In this document: positions 35,628-47,673 of the stretch, in pieces
Numbering within the stretch: position 1 is the stretch's first letter
Layout: each line of letters starts with the position of its first letter
Assembly (NCBI GenBank): GCA_903813345.2
Contig: CAIIXF020000010.1
Coordinates: 36,879,425-36,943,424 of the forward strand
Length of the DNA: 64,000 nt
Source: Owenia fusiformis
Taxonomy: Eukaryota > Annelida > Polychaeta > Sabellida > Oweniidae
Direction: 5' to 3'
The notes under the pieces: model-generated
Database searches by the model: none
The model's input: the letters and a program-made list of their open reading frames with translations, nothing else
Told to the model about the DNA's origin: nothing
Made by a program: the position numbers and the translations under genes

Positions 35628-36981
35628 AATTTAGTCATAATTTACCAGATAAAGGGGGACGCACCTCAAGCCAGTTTCATGTCATGTATTTGGCAAAATT
35701 AATGGCATGGACGCATTCTGATGTATAGATCTCTCTCTCACTTTGAATTGCATCCATTACACGGCGTTACCAGAATGACAGGAACGGGGGGTTTATTTTA
35801 CATTGTGATTCTAAAAAAGGTCATCAAAACACAATATATATTACGGAACAGTTGATCTTATCTTATTCAATACATTTTATATAGGCAAAATAAAATGAAA
35901 CATTTTGAAACCGATAAAATAAGTTAACGCATAAAACTTTAAGAATAAACAGTACACATAGACGTCTATTACGTTGTCAAAATGTTTCGTCGCATTTAAT
36001 TTCTTAGTCTCTGTCTCTTATCAAATCGTAAAATGTAAAAGAACAAAACATTCTAAACGTAATCACTTGGGATTAACTGGAAACGAAGACAGGCTGTCCT
36101 CGTATCAAATTGGATGTTCTCCCATTCGCAAGAAGTTTCATTTTCGCCATGTACTCACTTCATCTTTTTGAATTTAATCTCTATTTCTCGAACAGAGTAC
36201 CTAAATGAAGAATAATTTTTGGTTTCAAAAGATGAACACGACGTCAACTTTACTAAATAAATGCCCACTGGCTTGGGAAAACTATTTCCCTTTTATGAAC
36301 GCCCATCACACATTGGAAAAATGTTGTTCCCTCTCAAAAAGCCCCATGGGGCATAAAGAAAATTGGTTTAGAAATTGTAGACCCCTATGTATGTTAATAT
36401 GTAAACGCCACTTTGCAATGAGAATAGCATAATTTAACTTTGTTTATTTGAAGATCTGTATCACCTGTATTTTCATCTTTCGACAGTTTTTATTAGGCTA
36501 AATACTAGCCCATGGAGGAATCGTTCAGTTGATATTTACTCTCAAATACACCCTTTACCAATGAAAGAGTGCTCGTTCATAGAGCTAGATGGATTGGAGT
36601 GAAATATGTCAAGTGGAACATTTCAGAGTGCCAAGACCAACTCATTTATGTTAAATGGACCTCTATAAGTGGGATACCTCCCATCCCACTTCATCCATTA
36701 ACGATTAAGGCATTAACATTTACATTGTTACAGCCTGCCATTTGTTACAAACACCGGGTGCTGACCCCTTAAATATAGGGTCTGAAGCTCAGATCTAGGG
36801 TCAAACGGATGGCAGAATATATAACTGTTAAGCAATCTTTGCCATTTCAATATATAGTTAAAATATTTAGTGAGGCAAGCAGATGTACGTATATGTTAAT
36901 ACAAATGTAAGTTTAAGGTTTTATGACTGTAAATTGAAGCATTATAGATTTTTGGATAAGCATGCAAGTCCTAGAGACATA
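35628..36981. other. Non-genic stretch
   Basis: No gene or notable repeat seen. Confidence 0.45.
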
Positions 36982-38054
36982 CAGGGTGTCCGGAAAGTAA
37001 AGATACAAATGGTCTCATTTCAAGAGATTTACGTGTTATGAGATGAAATTGCTACAGATTGTAGAATGACATTATAAGAATATATCCTACAACTGTCATG
37101 AGTTTTAGTTTCAAAATGAAAAAAGTTATGGTTGTTATGGTAACGAGAGTCGAGGGTAAGTGGAGCAACGTCACAACTGTGTTCAACAAATCTCTTTCCT
37201 TCTCATATGATCTTGGCACTCTATCATCTATTCCTATATTATATCAAATTATGTACCACAACAGCATAGGGATTAGTAATGTAACATTATTTGATCATTT
37301 CATATTAGTACTATTACTGAATATTCAGTATTTTCCCCATTATCTATACATTCTTGGTGCATCTTGACCGGCGGTTCAAAGACCTGACAAAACCGCTGAT
37401 GTTCATCTCTCAGATTGCTGATAACATTGGCTTCCAGCTGAGTCTCATTTGTATGTTGAACTTTTTACAAATATTGCTTTCAAATAGTCATTAGGGTAGA
37501 AGTCTAAAGAAGCTTTATCAAGTGAATATGTGACATTTTATAGAAAGGTTTAATGTCAAGACACTCCATTGTAAGATTTGTTTTTTGCTTTGTGAATTGG
37601 TGCATTGTGGAGATGCAATATTGACTTTCCTACTAATGGCCAGGGACCATTCTTCTAGGCACTTGTATAATTTTTTTTTTTCATTATACTGGTTAGTGAC
37701 ATAACATAGTTCTGATATGTAGCAATGATATCATTATACAAAAGAAAACACTATGGCAGCAATAATCCAATGATGAACATAAAAAACAAAGATAAAAAAT
37801 ACAACAAAAAAACACTGTTTCAAATGGTTGTCTTTTAGCAATTTTTCACTTTTATCGTTGTTCTGGAACTGCTCCACATACCCCTCACATCCGTAACCAT
37901 AACAACCGTAACTTAAACACATTTAGACTATATGTGATGAAAGTTGGTAGATATATTGTAATATTGTTTCTCTACAATCTGTAGCAATTTCATTTCAAAA
38001 AATCCAAATTTCTAAAAATAAGAGTATTTGTATCTTTACTTTCCGGACACCCTG
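36982..38054. mobile_element. Mariner-like element, ~1.07 kb, decayed
   Basis: TA-flanked ends CAGGGTGTCCGGAAAGTAAA and the inverse TTTACTTTCCGGACACCCTG. Arms remain similar for roughly 190 bases, including GTTATGGTTGTTATGGTAAC facing CCGTAACCATAACAACCGTA. The minus strand keeps a transposase trace, SLDFYPNDYLKAIF-like (around the third catalytic Asp), near 37440-37520, with several stops. Same size and layout as the 25.0-kb mariner but a different subfamily. Confidence 0.85.
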
Positions 38055-39044
38055 TATATTCAATCTTGCTGGAACTTATAGCAACTAAACATATTTGGAA
38101 TCATTTTGAATTAATCTTTGTGAAATTCAAAATAGTCAAATGCTGTTTCAACATACTTGGATTCTTTTAAAGCGATCCAAAAATAAAAAGTGGCCAATTT
38201 CAAATACAAACGTTTACATTACATTCTACCATGCAAACAATTACTTCCAGGGGCGGATCTGGGAACCAACAAGGGGGGCAAATTCAGGTCAGAGAAAAAA
38301 CTTCCCTAAAACCCAAAAGTTGGCCAAAATTTTGAAATTTTGAGGACCGTTTTCTTAAAAATTTGGCCTGAAATTGAAATATAAGGCCTTAAAAGGCCCA
38401 GTATTGACCAAAAGGGTCTTTTTAGGCTTTTTTCTGGGTTCACCAGTGACTCCTAAGATCATGATGGAAACTAATTGTAATGACAAGTGTGATATTTTCA
38501 GACAAGTAGAATCAGGCCCGTAGCCAGGATTTGCCAAGGGGGGGTTCAGTTTTCAAAAATTTCCAGGGGGGGTTCACATTTGACAATTTAGGCCCAAATA
38601 TGGTCAAAATCACTTGAAAAGTGCTAAAATGGTGAAAAACTGCACGATTTTGAAAGAATTTTTGGCCAGGGGGGGGGGGTTCGCCCGAATACTATAAACA
38701 TTTGTTCTTTCAATATCATAGAGTAGGCCTACTAATGTAATAGACCCACTTGACAATTATATTTTAGATGATTTTAAAATTGAATTAAGCTTGAAAAAGT
38801 ATAAAACTCTTGTCTTTGGCTATAAGGTACAAGACACTAAGTATACTTATTTTGATGAATGGTTAAACAACTTATGTTACATTATATTTGTAAACTATTG
38901 TAATAATGTTTTAAATAATTGCAATTGTATCTATTTAAAAAAAATATTGCAATATTGTAAAATGACCTGATGTATACAAAGTTATAAAATAAGAAATATA
39001 TACATGATTTAAAAAGAAAAAAGGAGTGCTGTCTCTGACTTTCT
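38055..39044. other. Remnants of hAT-like MITEs with G-tracts
   Basis: CAGGGGCGGATCTGGGAACC near 38250 and CCCGTAGCCAGGATTTGCCA near 38518 followed by G6-G10 runs (to about 38690) look like termini of degraded hAT-type non-autonomous elements. No gene. Confidence 0.4.
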
Positions 39045-39462
39045 GCAATCACGCGGTCTTCGACCGTTATTTGGAATTTTTGACCTACCAGATGCTTGAA
39101 AATCAAGGATTGCGAGTCTCATAGTGCACCGTTTTTCTTCCATTATACCATTAAAAGCAAAACAAAATTGCACTTCTGTCAGTGCATTACTTTATTGTAA
39201 AGAGTCCCTCGTTCTAGCAGCGTTTTGGTCCCCACTCCCCAGCTGTTAGAAGGCCTTCTTACAGCTGGGGACCAAAATTACGCTGGAAGTAGGAACTCTG
39301 TTTAAGATAATAACGTACCATCAGAAAGAGATTTTTGTCATGCTTTGAATGGAACAAGTTTGAAGAAAAACGGTGCAGTATGAGACTCGTAATTGATTTT
39401 CAAATATCCGGTAGGTCAAAAATTCAAATTAACGGTCGAAGTTAGGACCGCGTGGCAATAGG
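39045..39462. mobile_element. Foldback element with inner hairpin, ~420 bp
   Basis: Outer arms of about 100 bases (CAATCACGCGGTCTTCGACC and its inverse) at 39045-39143 and 39362-39462. In the centre a second, tighter hairpin has arms near 39203-39243 and 39262-39301 (GGTCCCCA.TCCCCAGCTGT against ACAGCTGGGGACC). No coding sequence. Confidence 0.8.
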
Positions 39463-40868
39463 ATAGTTTCTAAATAGCAGAAAAATCAATGAAATCTCGT
39501 GCTGCCATCTTTTATTCAGCTTTTAACTTGGGCTAGAGCTCCATTCATTTACATGTTAAAATCTTGGAAAATGGCTTAATTTCATGATTTATCAAAGTGT
39601 GTTTGTTGAATCTGTATAAAACTTGAATGATATACCACATGATGACCCTGTTTATGTACATGATGTGATTAAACATGCAAATGTTGATTGACATACAAAT
39701 AATCCACGGATTTAAAGAATTTTAGCATTGCATCTATGGACATTTGGCCCAAGTTATTTTAAATTGTCATAGAAAATTATTCAAATTACATAACTGTGTA
39801 AATCAAAGCTATTAAAGGAGAAAACATTTCACTGAATTCAAATATGCCATTTAAAAGAAGGTAATGTAAGTCATTAGAGGTCTAATATGCAAGTCTCTTA
39901 AAATCTCACGAAAAACGAGATTTAGCGAGATTTCAAAAACTATATGGAAACTATACTATTATATCGAGTGACAACATACTAACGACGAACATGACGTGGG
40001 GCAAAGGTTGAACTGTCTCAGAATGTATAAGGAACGAGGTAGAAATAAAGAATTCATATGAACGAGTCATGCAAGATACTAAAGGGATACAAATGCATTT
40101 TGATACTCAGTTTTTGGGCAATTAAAACTCACAAAACATTTTTTGATTCTGCAATAGTTAATGGTTGACATCTATGGCACACTAAAAACGAATTTTTTTA
40201 TGCAGGGTACGTACATGATACAGATCAAAGCTTGGCTCTACTACAAACTATTACACACTTACTTCAACAGTTCAATATATCGCAAAAACAAAAACGCAGT
40301 TTTGATTTTGAACAATATCACCAATGGGAGAAATTCTTAAATCTAAATGTTTGGAAAGGAATACGTTTCTACTAAAACATACAAACCTCTTATATTATGA
40401 TGAAAAAAGGATAGACATCTGATATGTATATATGCCACATATATAAGTTATACGAAATGAGCATATTTTATTGATTTATCGAAAATTTGGACGAAATCAA
40501 TGGGTGGTACTGAACAACCAAAATCTTCTTTTTAGATATTTTTCAGGGTAGAAATATTATCAATTGATATTGGAAAACATAATTAACCATATTTTATTGA
40601 GAAAAGGGAATGAAAAAATTATCAAATGTTGGCGGCAGTCTTGAATTTTCACCAAGAAGGAGTGCGATTCGTGCTGGACAATGCGGTTCAAAATTTGTAG
40701 AATGTCCATATAAGTCTATGTGCCGAGGATCTTGTAAGAATATATATATGATCGTGAACTTTCGGACCCATTATTGACCGGGCTAACCGATGTCAACGTG
40801 ATACCAATGCTGTCCTGATTCGCGAAGTTGCGACAAGATTCGTTACTAAGACATTTAATTTTTTAATT
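39463..40868. other. Non-genic stretch with piggyBac-like MITE fragment
   Basis: Bases 39965-40072 match the interior of the 27.3-kb MITE (CGAGTGACAACATACTAACG, then GAACGAGGTAGAA). Otherwise no gene. Confidence 0.5.
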
Positions 40869-40989
40869 TTCGGAGAACTGGGTTTCGGAGAACTGGGTTT
40901 CGGACAACTGGGTTTCGGACAACTGGGTTTCGGACAACTGGGTTTCGGACAACTGGGTTTCGGACAACTGGGTTTCGGACAACTGGGTT
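40869..40989 (-). repeat. 15-bp minisatellite, 8 copies, inverse of 35.4 kb
   Basis: Eight units of TCGGACAACTGGGTT, two of them TCGGAGAACTGGGTT. This is the exact reverse complement of the 35435-35627 unit, including the same G/C variant at the same position. Confidence 0.95.
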
Positions 40990-40995
40990 GACCCC

Positions 40996-41173
40996 ATTGG
41001 CCCCCACGTGATCTCTCACTGGTCCCCACATGGCCCATAACGTCATAATGCCAAAATGTTTTGTTTTGGTTTACACTACAATCCTATGGTTGCCGTGACG
41101 TTGTGATTACTAAGGAACCAATAAACCAAAGCTATATTTTGTATATGACGTTACTTATCACGTGGGGGCCAAT
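40996..41173. mobile_element. 178-bp MITE with CACGTG in its ends
   Basis: Perfect 17-base inverted ends: ATTGGCCCCCACGTGAT and ATCACGTGGGGGCCAAT. TAACGTCATAATG (left) and TATGACGTTA (right) form a second inverted pair inside. It begins seven bases after the minisatellite. Confidence 0.75.
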
Positions 41174-41620
41174 TTGATTGATCAGTTAGTTTTATTTCGT
41201 TATTTATGACCGTTAGCAGTTATCTAACATTTATTTTATAATGACTATCGCAAGAACTCTACGTTGGGCTTACAAAGGAGAAAACCGCATTTTTGTAGCT
41301 GCAAGTTGAGAAAAGCTATTTCAGTTGTCCTTTAAGTGGATAAAGTGGTCACACTTGCTTCAATTCATAGCGAAATTGACGGATAGAAACTGACCGAATT
41401 CCCGATATCCTACCCCGTATTACTGTAGGCTATAAGCACAGTGACCTACAGAGGGCGCTATCACAAACAAGTACTGCACGAACCGATAAATTCCCGGGTA
41501 TTGTAACGCCCTTGATTGACCTTTTGCGATCAGAATTCAGGAATTTTGTTTATGGATACTGTTGTCACGTATTTCGTCTTATTGGTATGACGTCATATAG
41601 AAATGATATTAGACTATCAG

Positions 41621-41762
41621 TTATCACACGTTTCAGCATGTGATACAGGAAATATTCCACGAAAGGTAATATTGTATCATCCACGAAAGCGAAGCTTGAG
41701 TGGTGATACATTGTTACCCGAGTGAAATATTTCCTGTATCACATAAGCTGAAACGTGTGATG
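41621..41762. repeat. Hairpin element with GCGAAGC loop
   Basis: Arms 41621-41684 and 41699-41762 are inverted (TTATCACACGTTTCAGCA outside, GATACAGGAAATATT inside). The loop reads CCACGAAAGCGAAGCTTGAG. A second CACGAAAGGTAA facing TTACCCGAGTG lies inside the arms. Confidence 0.8.
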
Positions 41763-42195
41763 ACGATTTTATCACATGTCTAGGAATTTTGAAGCATTTT
41801 GATTTGGTCAGTTATGATTGTGTTCAGAACCCCGTGTACTTCTGGTAACTATTATAATTTTTGATTTCGCTTTGAAACAATATGACGTCATACCGTTGTA
41901 TTCGTACTTGTTTGTGAAATAGTATGACGTCATATTGTTTTCCTTAGCTAGAAGTGATATAATCAGTGACGTCACATCGTTGCTATCGATCATCACTGGT
42001 TGCCTCTAGTAACGTATGAGACGGCCGTGTGAGACGGGAAAACTCACACGGTAATCAACCAATCAGATTACTGGAATTTTACAGAGCATGTGATAAATGA
42101 TGGAATCACGAAATGGCGGACACGTGGCAGTTTTGAGCTAAAAATATTGTCGTTTCTTATATAAAAACCATGGGTCGGATATTTACCAGGTATGC

Positions 42196-42388
42196 CTATT
42201 TGACTAGATCATGAGTATGTTTATATATATGCGAAGTTTGGGTGAAATTCATACTAAACATCGATGCCTATAAGCGCCCCCCGTTTTTGTCAAAATCGGG
42301 GGGGGGGCGCTAAACCGCTATCTAAATCATGTCAGTAAGACCTTAGACTTGGTATGTGCTTAGCATGAATGTTGATCTAGTCAAATAG
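42196..42388. repeat. Palindromic element with C/G-run hairpin
   Basis: Outer arms CTATTTGACTAGATCAT (42196-42212) and TGATCTAGTCAAATAG (42373-42388). A compact inner hairpin at 42274-42310 pairs GCGCCCCCCG with a G9 run. MITE-like, no coding sequence. CAACCAATCAGA lies 130 bases to the left. Confidence 0.65.
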
Positions 42389-43283
42389 AACGCTTTCGTG
42401 AAAAATAAATCAATAAAGCACGAAATATAGAAGATAATCTCTCAAAATCAAGCATCTAAAGCTGTGTGACCTAATTATGACGTCACTAAAAGACAGAATC
42501 CATTCGGTGATCGCAAATCATCAATTGATAGGCTACACACGCATCCTACTCTACAATACAGGGGATGGTAAATTTTGACCGGAATATGAAAATTATGGGT
42601 GCAACGTCGATCCCAAAGCTTTTCACCGAAGTTGCGCAGGACTTTCTCAAGCAATACGACATTGTATCCATTACTTTTGAACCACTCCTCGTATAACCAT
42701 TAGTTCTACCGTGCGTCATAAAAAACACCTTACATTCTTTAAAAATATTTGTTTAAATGAAACGCACATATACGTTTTTCCATGACATTTGATGAATTCT
42801 GATTTGGACAACTTTTAAAATACAAAGTATTTATAGGAGAACAAGAGACAACTGTAGTTTCAAACTTAGATGTAATTACACTTGGGCCATACTGAATTTG
42901 ATTAAAAGGTGAGTAACGTGTTAAATGTGCATAAAGAAAGTTATACTAAGAAGATAAGTGTATTTAGCAAAAAGTATAAATATTTAAAACTGACATGACA
43001 AGTCTATTGCGGATTTGTTTTGTTTTTTACTCAAATAGGAACTGTTCATATAAAATACGGGACATTTAAGTATTTTAACGGAAATTCTTAAAGGGTGACG
43101 CATATCGTTTAGCAAATCGAAGGCTCGTTTCTGGTGTTGCTCACCGTTTAGTATAAAAGGCCCGATCCCGGTATAATACTCAAGGGTTCACAGGTTCGAG
43201 GTCGTTGTGTCAACACCTCTAACTGTTATATAGCATAAGTATATTATAGATCGTCACACATTTATAAAAGGGTGATTTTTATT
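42389..43283. other. Non-genic stretch
   Basis: No protein gene. Holds the SINE-like segment described separately at 43149-43203. Confidence 0.45.
43149..43203 (+). repeat. Possible tRNA-derived SINE head (pol III A and B boxes)
   Basis: TAGTATAAAAGG at 43149-43160 fits the A-box consensus TRGYNNARNNGG. GGTTCGAGGTC at 43193-43203 fits the B box GGTTCGANNCC with one mismatch, at tRNA-like spacing, and GTCGTTGTGTC follows as in several invertebrate SINEs. GGTGTTG (43133) and CAACACC (43211) could pair like an acceptor stem, but the T-arm does not close, so it is not an intact tRNA. Confidence 0.35.
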
Positions 43284-43372
43284 TTGACAAATCAATTCCA
43301 CATTTATGGGTGAAGTTTCAGGATCTTCTATTTGTGTATAATAAGGAAAAATTGGCATCTAAATTTCCCCAT
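43284..43372 (+). repeat. Left copy of inverted repeat R, outer piece
   Basis: Matches the reverse complement of 51049-51122 (GAAACTTCACCCATAAATGT is shared when read on the same strand). It is separated from the rest of its copy (46598-46893) by about 3.2 kb of other sequence. Confidence 0.65.
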
Positions 43373-46300
43373 AACGTAATACAGTGAAAACAAATAAGTG
43401 TTAAAAATAGGCATTTTTCATGTAATTGAACATAGCTGAGACAAAACGTATTTTTGCTCAACATTTTATGTATTCTAAAATAGAATGCCTTTAAGTAGTA
43501 AAGGGTGCGTNNNNNNNNNNNNNNNNNNNNNNNCTAACCCTAGCCGAAAAGAAGTCCTAACGTGAGGACTGTTAGTTTTCTTTTACGCACCCTTTACTAC
43601 TCCTTTATCTGAAGAACGTCAGCATACTTTTTGATCGTTTCGATTGTAAGTAGCGTTGATATCTGGCTCCAAAATTGTGAATTTCGGTGAAATTGTCAAT
43701 GTAACAGGACAACACGCTTTTGAAAACATGTCATATCTCAATAATAAATGGTCGCATCTTTTAATTTTGGTTATGCTGGCATAGAGAACATTCATTCAGA
43801 GTGTGATGAGAGCACCGGATTTGATCTCCACCTATTACCGAATATATAGACTCAATAAAGTAAATGTAAAATTTATTCTGTGAAAATCGACATGGTCGTT
43901 AAAACACACCCACGGGGCATTAGGGGAATCCGAGAACAATAGGTTATATATGGTTAGCAAGTCCTTGATTCAGTTTATCAGACCATCATATTCCAAATCG
44001 TGATAATAATTGTGATTGAATTATAATGAGCATTATCTGAAAATTTCTGAAAATTCACAATTTTTCTTGTGAAAAACGACCAAGATGTAATTCAAACATG
44101 GGCAGCATTCTTGTGTAAAGATGGACACTATTCAAGAAAACATTATATCCACAATCTATTTTAACGAAAAGATTTTACGAAATAACCAACACGACCCCAT
44201 CTATGCGCGATTATGGTGTGAAACTGTGACAATCGACATGCGTGAAAATCGACATGGTTATACCATTGAACTCAAATCAGTAAATTAGTCATTTGTATAA
44301 ATCAAAGATGGATTAATTTGATTTTATATGATTACCAATACTCTGATAACACATTTATAACAGTTTTTCGGCAATTTACGCATAACGATCAATTGATAGA
44401 CATTGGAAAGATAACAGCTAAACAGTTTTCTCTTTGTTCAGCGTACCTTTTCCATTTTATACGTCTTTACAAAAATACGTGTTTCGTTCAGTGCATTCCC
44501 GGGGATTGCTGACTGCAATCATAAAGTCTATTAGCGTTTGGAATCAGTTTCCCTTTCAATGAATGCATCATTCTCAATGGTGAACAGCATAAACAGGCAT
44601 CTCTAATTTGTAATATGAAAGATTTTATAGCCTTTCAACGATGTTTATTTGCTTATTATGTTTTAATTACGATCTCGGATCTACTACTCGATACATTATT
44701 ACGATCTGATGTACAATATTCAGTATCCCTTCGTGAAACGTAATTCTTTGCAAAACATACAAAAAGAAAAACAAAAAGTAAGCAATGCTCGAGAATAAAA
44801 AATCAAAAAATCAAGACATGCGGTGCATAAAATTACGCTCCTCTTTGAAAAATATCGCCAATTGAACTAGCATAGAAACATAAAGCACGAGATACGCATG
44901 TGACGATAGAGGCAACAAAAGCAAGATGATTTTTCCCCTCTTCGAAAAATAAAACCGGGGGTAGATCACTAAAAATATATAGACTTCAATAGTTTCAACG
45001 AAAAACAAAACATCAGAAGAAACAAGTTTGATAGCGAAAGTTATGCGAAATCAGAAATCCGAAAAAGAATCGAGTCTGACACGAAAGAAATTTGTTTCTC
45101 TAAAGCGGAAATTTTAGCGACTAAAACAAAAATCTCAGAATAAACCAAAGCATAGTAATAAAAACACTTCCAGTTGCCATGGAAAAGGGTTCTTGTGATA
45201 GGAACTTGGAGAGGGAGAGGGGGGGGGGTCATCGGCGAAGCGCTCCGCAGATAATGGTGTCAAGAGAAACGTCTCTACACCAGTGCAGATGATTTCTATG
45301 ATTGAACTATACGTCATCCTTAATGGACTGGACTCGACATCAATATCATGTTTCAATTGATAACGTAGACTCGAGTAGAATAAGGACCGGCTTCTTGATT
45401 TGGAATATGTTAAAGGGACATTTCAGATCATATCTCGATAGATGATGTTTGTACTCCAATATGACGTAAATGGTTGTCCTGTTGTGATACATGCAGGAAA
45501 AACGTCACTACGTCAACCTGCAACTGGTTAAGCATGCATTAAAAGCTAAACCCAAAGGAAAAATTACTCAAATTGTAAAAACAAGTCAAAGAACCATACC
45601 AGGTATGTGAGATAAAAAAGAAAACATATGCCAAGTGTGTCAAAAAATTATTTTGACGACATGGCATCTGTCATCCCATTGTCTTTCAATCTAAAAATGT
45701 AAATCTTGGTTTCATGAATCAGTGCGATGTTTTGGTAAAGTTGGTGTGAAAAGAATGTAGAAAAGATTTGTTCAGTGCATATAAACTTTGCGGACGTAAT
45801 ACGTACATGTACATATACTTAGTTTATTCTCTTTGACGATATTTTAGAATAAAATGTGAAACACGACAGGGTTTTGACGGAAAATTTTACATAAACGTGG
45901 TCATATTTGGATACAAATGCACACTGGTTGTTTCTCAGTTCAGCTTGTTATATCCTACATATCAAAAATGTCGATTCGTGAAGTTAGCGGTCCCTAAAGT
46001 GAACTTTGTAACTCATTGCCATTTGTTTCTAATTGTCTTGTGAAAATCGACATGCGGATGAATAGTGAACTAGCCTAATGATCAATTCTTCACAAATAAA
46101 ACTGTTATCATTTTCTTATCGTCTTAAGCATCATTTTTCATGATCGCATCAATTCATGTTTCAAAAGAGTAGACTCTTTCAATTTTATTCAAATGAAAAA
46201 CAAAGGGGAAGTTAAAAATTGAGAAAAACTATAGATTTTATTGGTTCATGTTGACAAAGTGATGCACATCAAAAAGAAAAAGCTTGCAGTCCAAATCCAT

Positions 46301-46597
46301 TTGCGATTTTAAACGACAGTTAAGTACCATGAGGAACGTTCTTGGTTTTTTGAAAATGATGCATTCTAATTTGAATAGCTTGACACATTAATCAGGGGGT
46401 CAAGGTGTGAAAATCGACATGTTTGAGACGGACCCTAATTTCAATTTGAAAATTCGCCTATTTTTCCTTGGAGTTTACTTTAATGCCTTGGGTAACGAAT
46501 GTACAAATGTATGAAGATATATACTATATATATATTTGAAAAAAACATTTTAGGATTTTTTCACTTTTTAACAAAATTAATTTTACACTTAAGCGGT
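43373..46597. other. ~3.2-kb segment splitting repeat R
   Basis: No recognisable gene. GTGAAAATCGACATG recurs at 43880, 44242, 46040 and 46407, with a one-base variant at 44226. By comparison with the unbroken right copy of R this segment looks like an insertion, but I do not see clear terminal repeats or coding capacity. It includes the assembly gap. Confidence 0.45.
43511..43533. other. Assembly gap (23 N)
   Basis: The gap sits inside a hairpin: AGTAAAGGGTGCGT immediately before it and ACGCACCCTTTACT at about 43584-43597. CTAACCCTA follows the gap directly. Confidence 0.95.
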
Positions 46598-46893
46598 TTT
46601 AAATGAATAGCACACAGCTTGGCATATGAAATATCCTACAAATGAAACAAAGCAAGACAAACCGGTTTCTAATACAAGGATTTATATTGGCTGTTGTACA
46701 TGTATTCTTTGAACACAATCACTCTTTGGATAACGTTTTCAAAATCATTATAAACGGATTACTTTATCTCAAAGACAATTTCAATAAACTGGATTTTACA
46801 GAACTCCCCTTATTTCTTAAAAATGGACTGATCCAGTTGATTCGCCTGGAGCCGCCATATTGTTTTTATACGGGATGCTAATCGGAACCCTTT
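46598..46893 (+). repeat. Left copy of inverted repeat R, inner piece
   Basis: About 85% identical to the reverse complement of 50765-51043, including TTTCTTAAAAATGGACTGAT and GAGCCGCCATATTG. It lies about 1.07 kb upstream of the methyltransferase ATG. The short frame in it is incidental. Confidence 0.85.
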
Positions 46894-47156
46894 AAGATAA
46901 CAATTTTCATGCAATTTTCATTCTCTAAAAATTACAAGAAACTACCTGAAATACATGTAAATAATGAATAGTACTATAACGTCATTTCGAAGGGCCTTTG
47001 GCCCTCGGTCCAATATTTCATAGACTGTTATGGGGGATTTGCGAAGCAGGGTGACACACATTAGCAGAAAACACGATCGCCACTTAAATTATAATGTTTA
47101 TTCTGTCCGTTTCAACCCTTTTTACATGTTTACACCATTGTCTAATGAAGACCAAA
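46894..47156. other. Non-genic, with short GGGCC hairpin
   Basis: A tight hairpin CGAAGGGCCTTTGGCCCTCG lies at about 46990-47010. Otherwise nothing seen. Confidence 0.5.
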
Positions 47157-47284
47157 CAAAGCCCCGGATGTCGTGCCGTTTCTCGTTTCGTTTGGTACAC
47201 AACTAAGCCCCGGGTATTAACAAAGCCCCGGATGTAGTGTCGTTTCTCGTTTCGTTTGGTACACAACAAAGCCCTGGGTATTAA
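47157..47284 (+). repeat. 64-bp tandem duplication
   Basis: Two units, 47157-47220 and 47221-47284, nearly identical (CAAAGCCCCGGATGT, then CGTTTCTCGTTTCGTTTGGT). Confidence 0.9.
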
Positions 47285-47593
47285 ATAAGCCCTTGGTTGT
47301 ATCAAGAAGTCCTCCCAAGAAAATGTTCAATACTGCATAACAAACGCTGGATAAAGATTTTACAAATGCATTCAAAATGTCAACTTATCAAAGCACGAAG
47401 ACTATGGACTTTAACATGGAAGATCTTAATCTAATTTTTATGGTGTGACAGAGATCGTCATTTGTAACAGAATATTGGCAACCGTTTGGAAACTAAACGT
47501 CATATCATAACAATATTGTGTACTTCTAATTTTAATGCTGTGTGCTACTTTAATACATCATAAAACAAATATTGAATTCTGTGATCGTTTAAT

Positions 47594-47673
47594 ATCTGTA
47601 TACATTTCTTGGGGATGTATTCACCTCGCCCTTCTGGCTGCGGTGAATACCCCTTCAGAAATATATGCAGATA
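47594..47673. repeat. Hairpin element, ~32-bp arms
   Basis: ATCTGTATACATTTCTTGGG...GTATTCACC on the left pairs with GGTGAATACCCC...ATATGCAGAT on the right around TCGCCCTTCTGGCTGC. It sits about 290 bases upstream of the methyltransferase start. Confidence 0.75.

Larger units (their letters stand above)
41588..42485. promoter_or_regulatory. Cluster of perfect CRE palindromes TGACGTCA
   Basis: TGACGTCA at 41588-41595, 41883-41890, 41925-41932, 41967-41974 and 42478-42485. CREB/ATF proteins bind this octamer. There is no gene beside the cluster that I can support, so a regulatory role is speculative; dispersal by repeats is an alternative. Confidence 0.4.

Noticed and set aside
35414-35728. Open frame with a pentapeptide repeat (Gln-Leu-Ser-Glu-Thr)
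   Set aside because: The 15-bp minisatellite has no stops and a period divisible by three, so it is open on both strands. The same array at 40.9 kb is inverted. No gene context.
43133-43217. tRNA gene, because GGTGTTG/CAACACC could form an acceptor stem with A and B boxes
   Set aside because: The T-stem does not pair and the D and anticodon arms do not fold. Kept only as a possible SINE head.
46642-46881. 79-codon frame with plausible composition upstream of the methyltransferase
   Set aside because: It lies wholly in repeat R; the inverted copy at 50.8-51.0 kb does not keep the frame.
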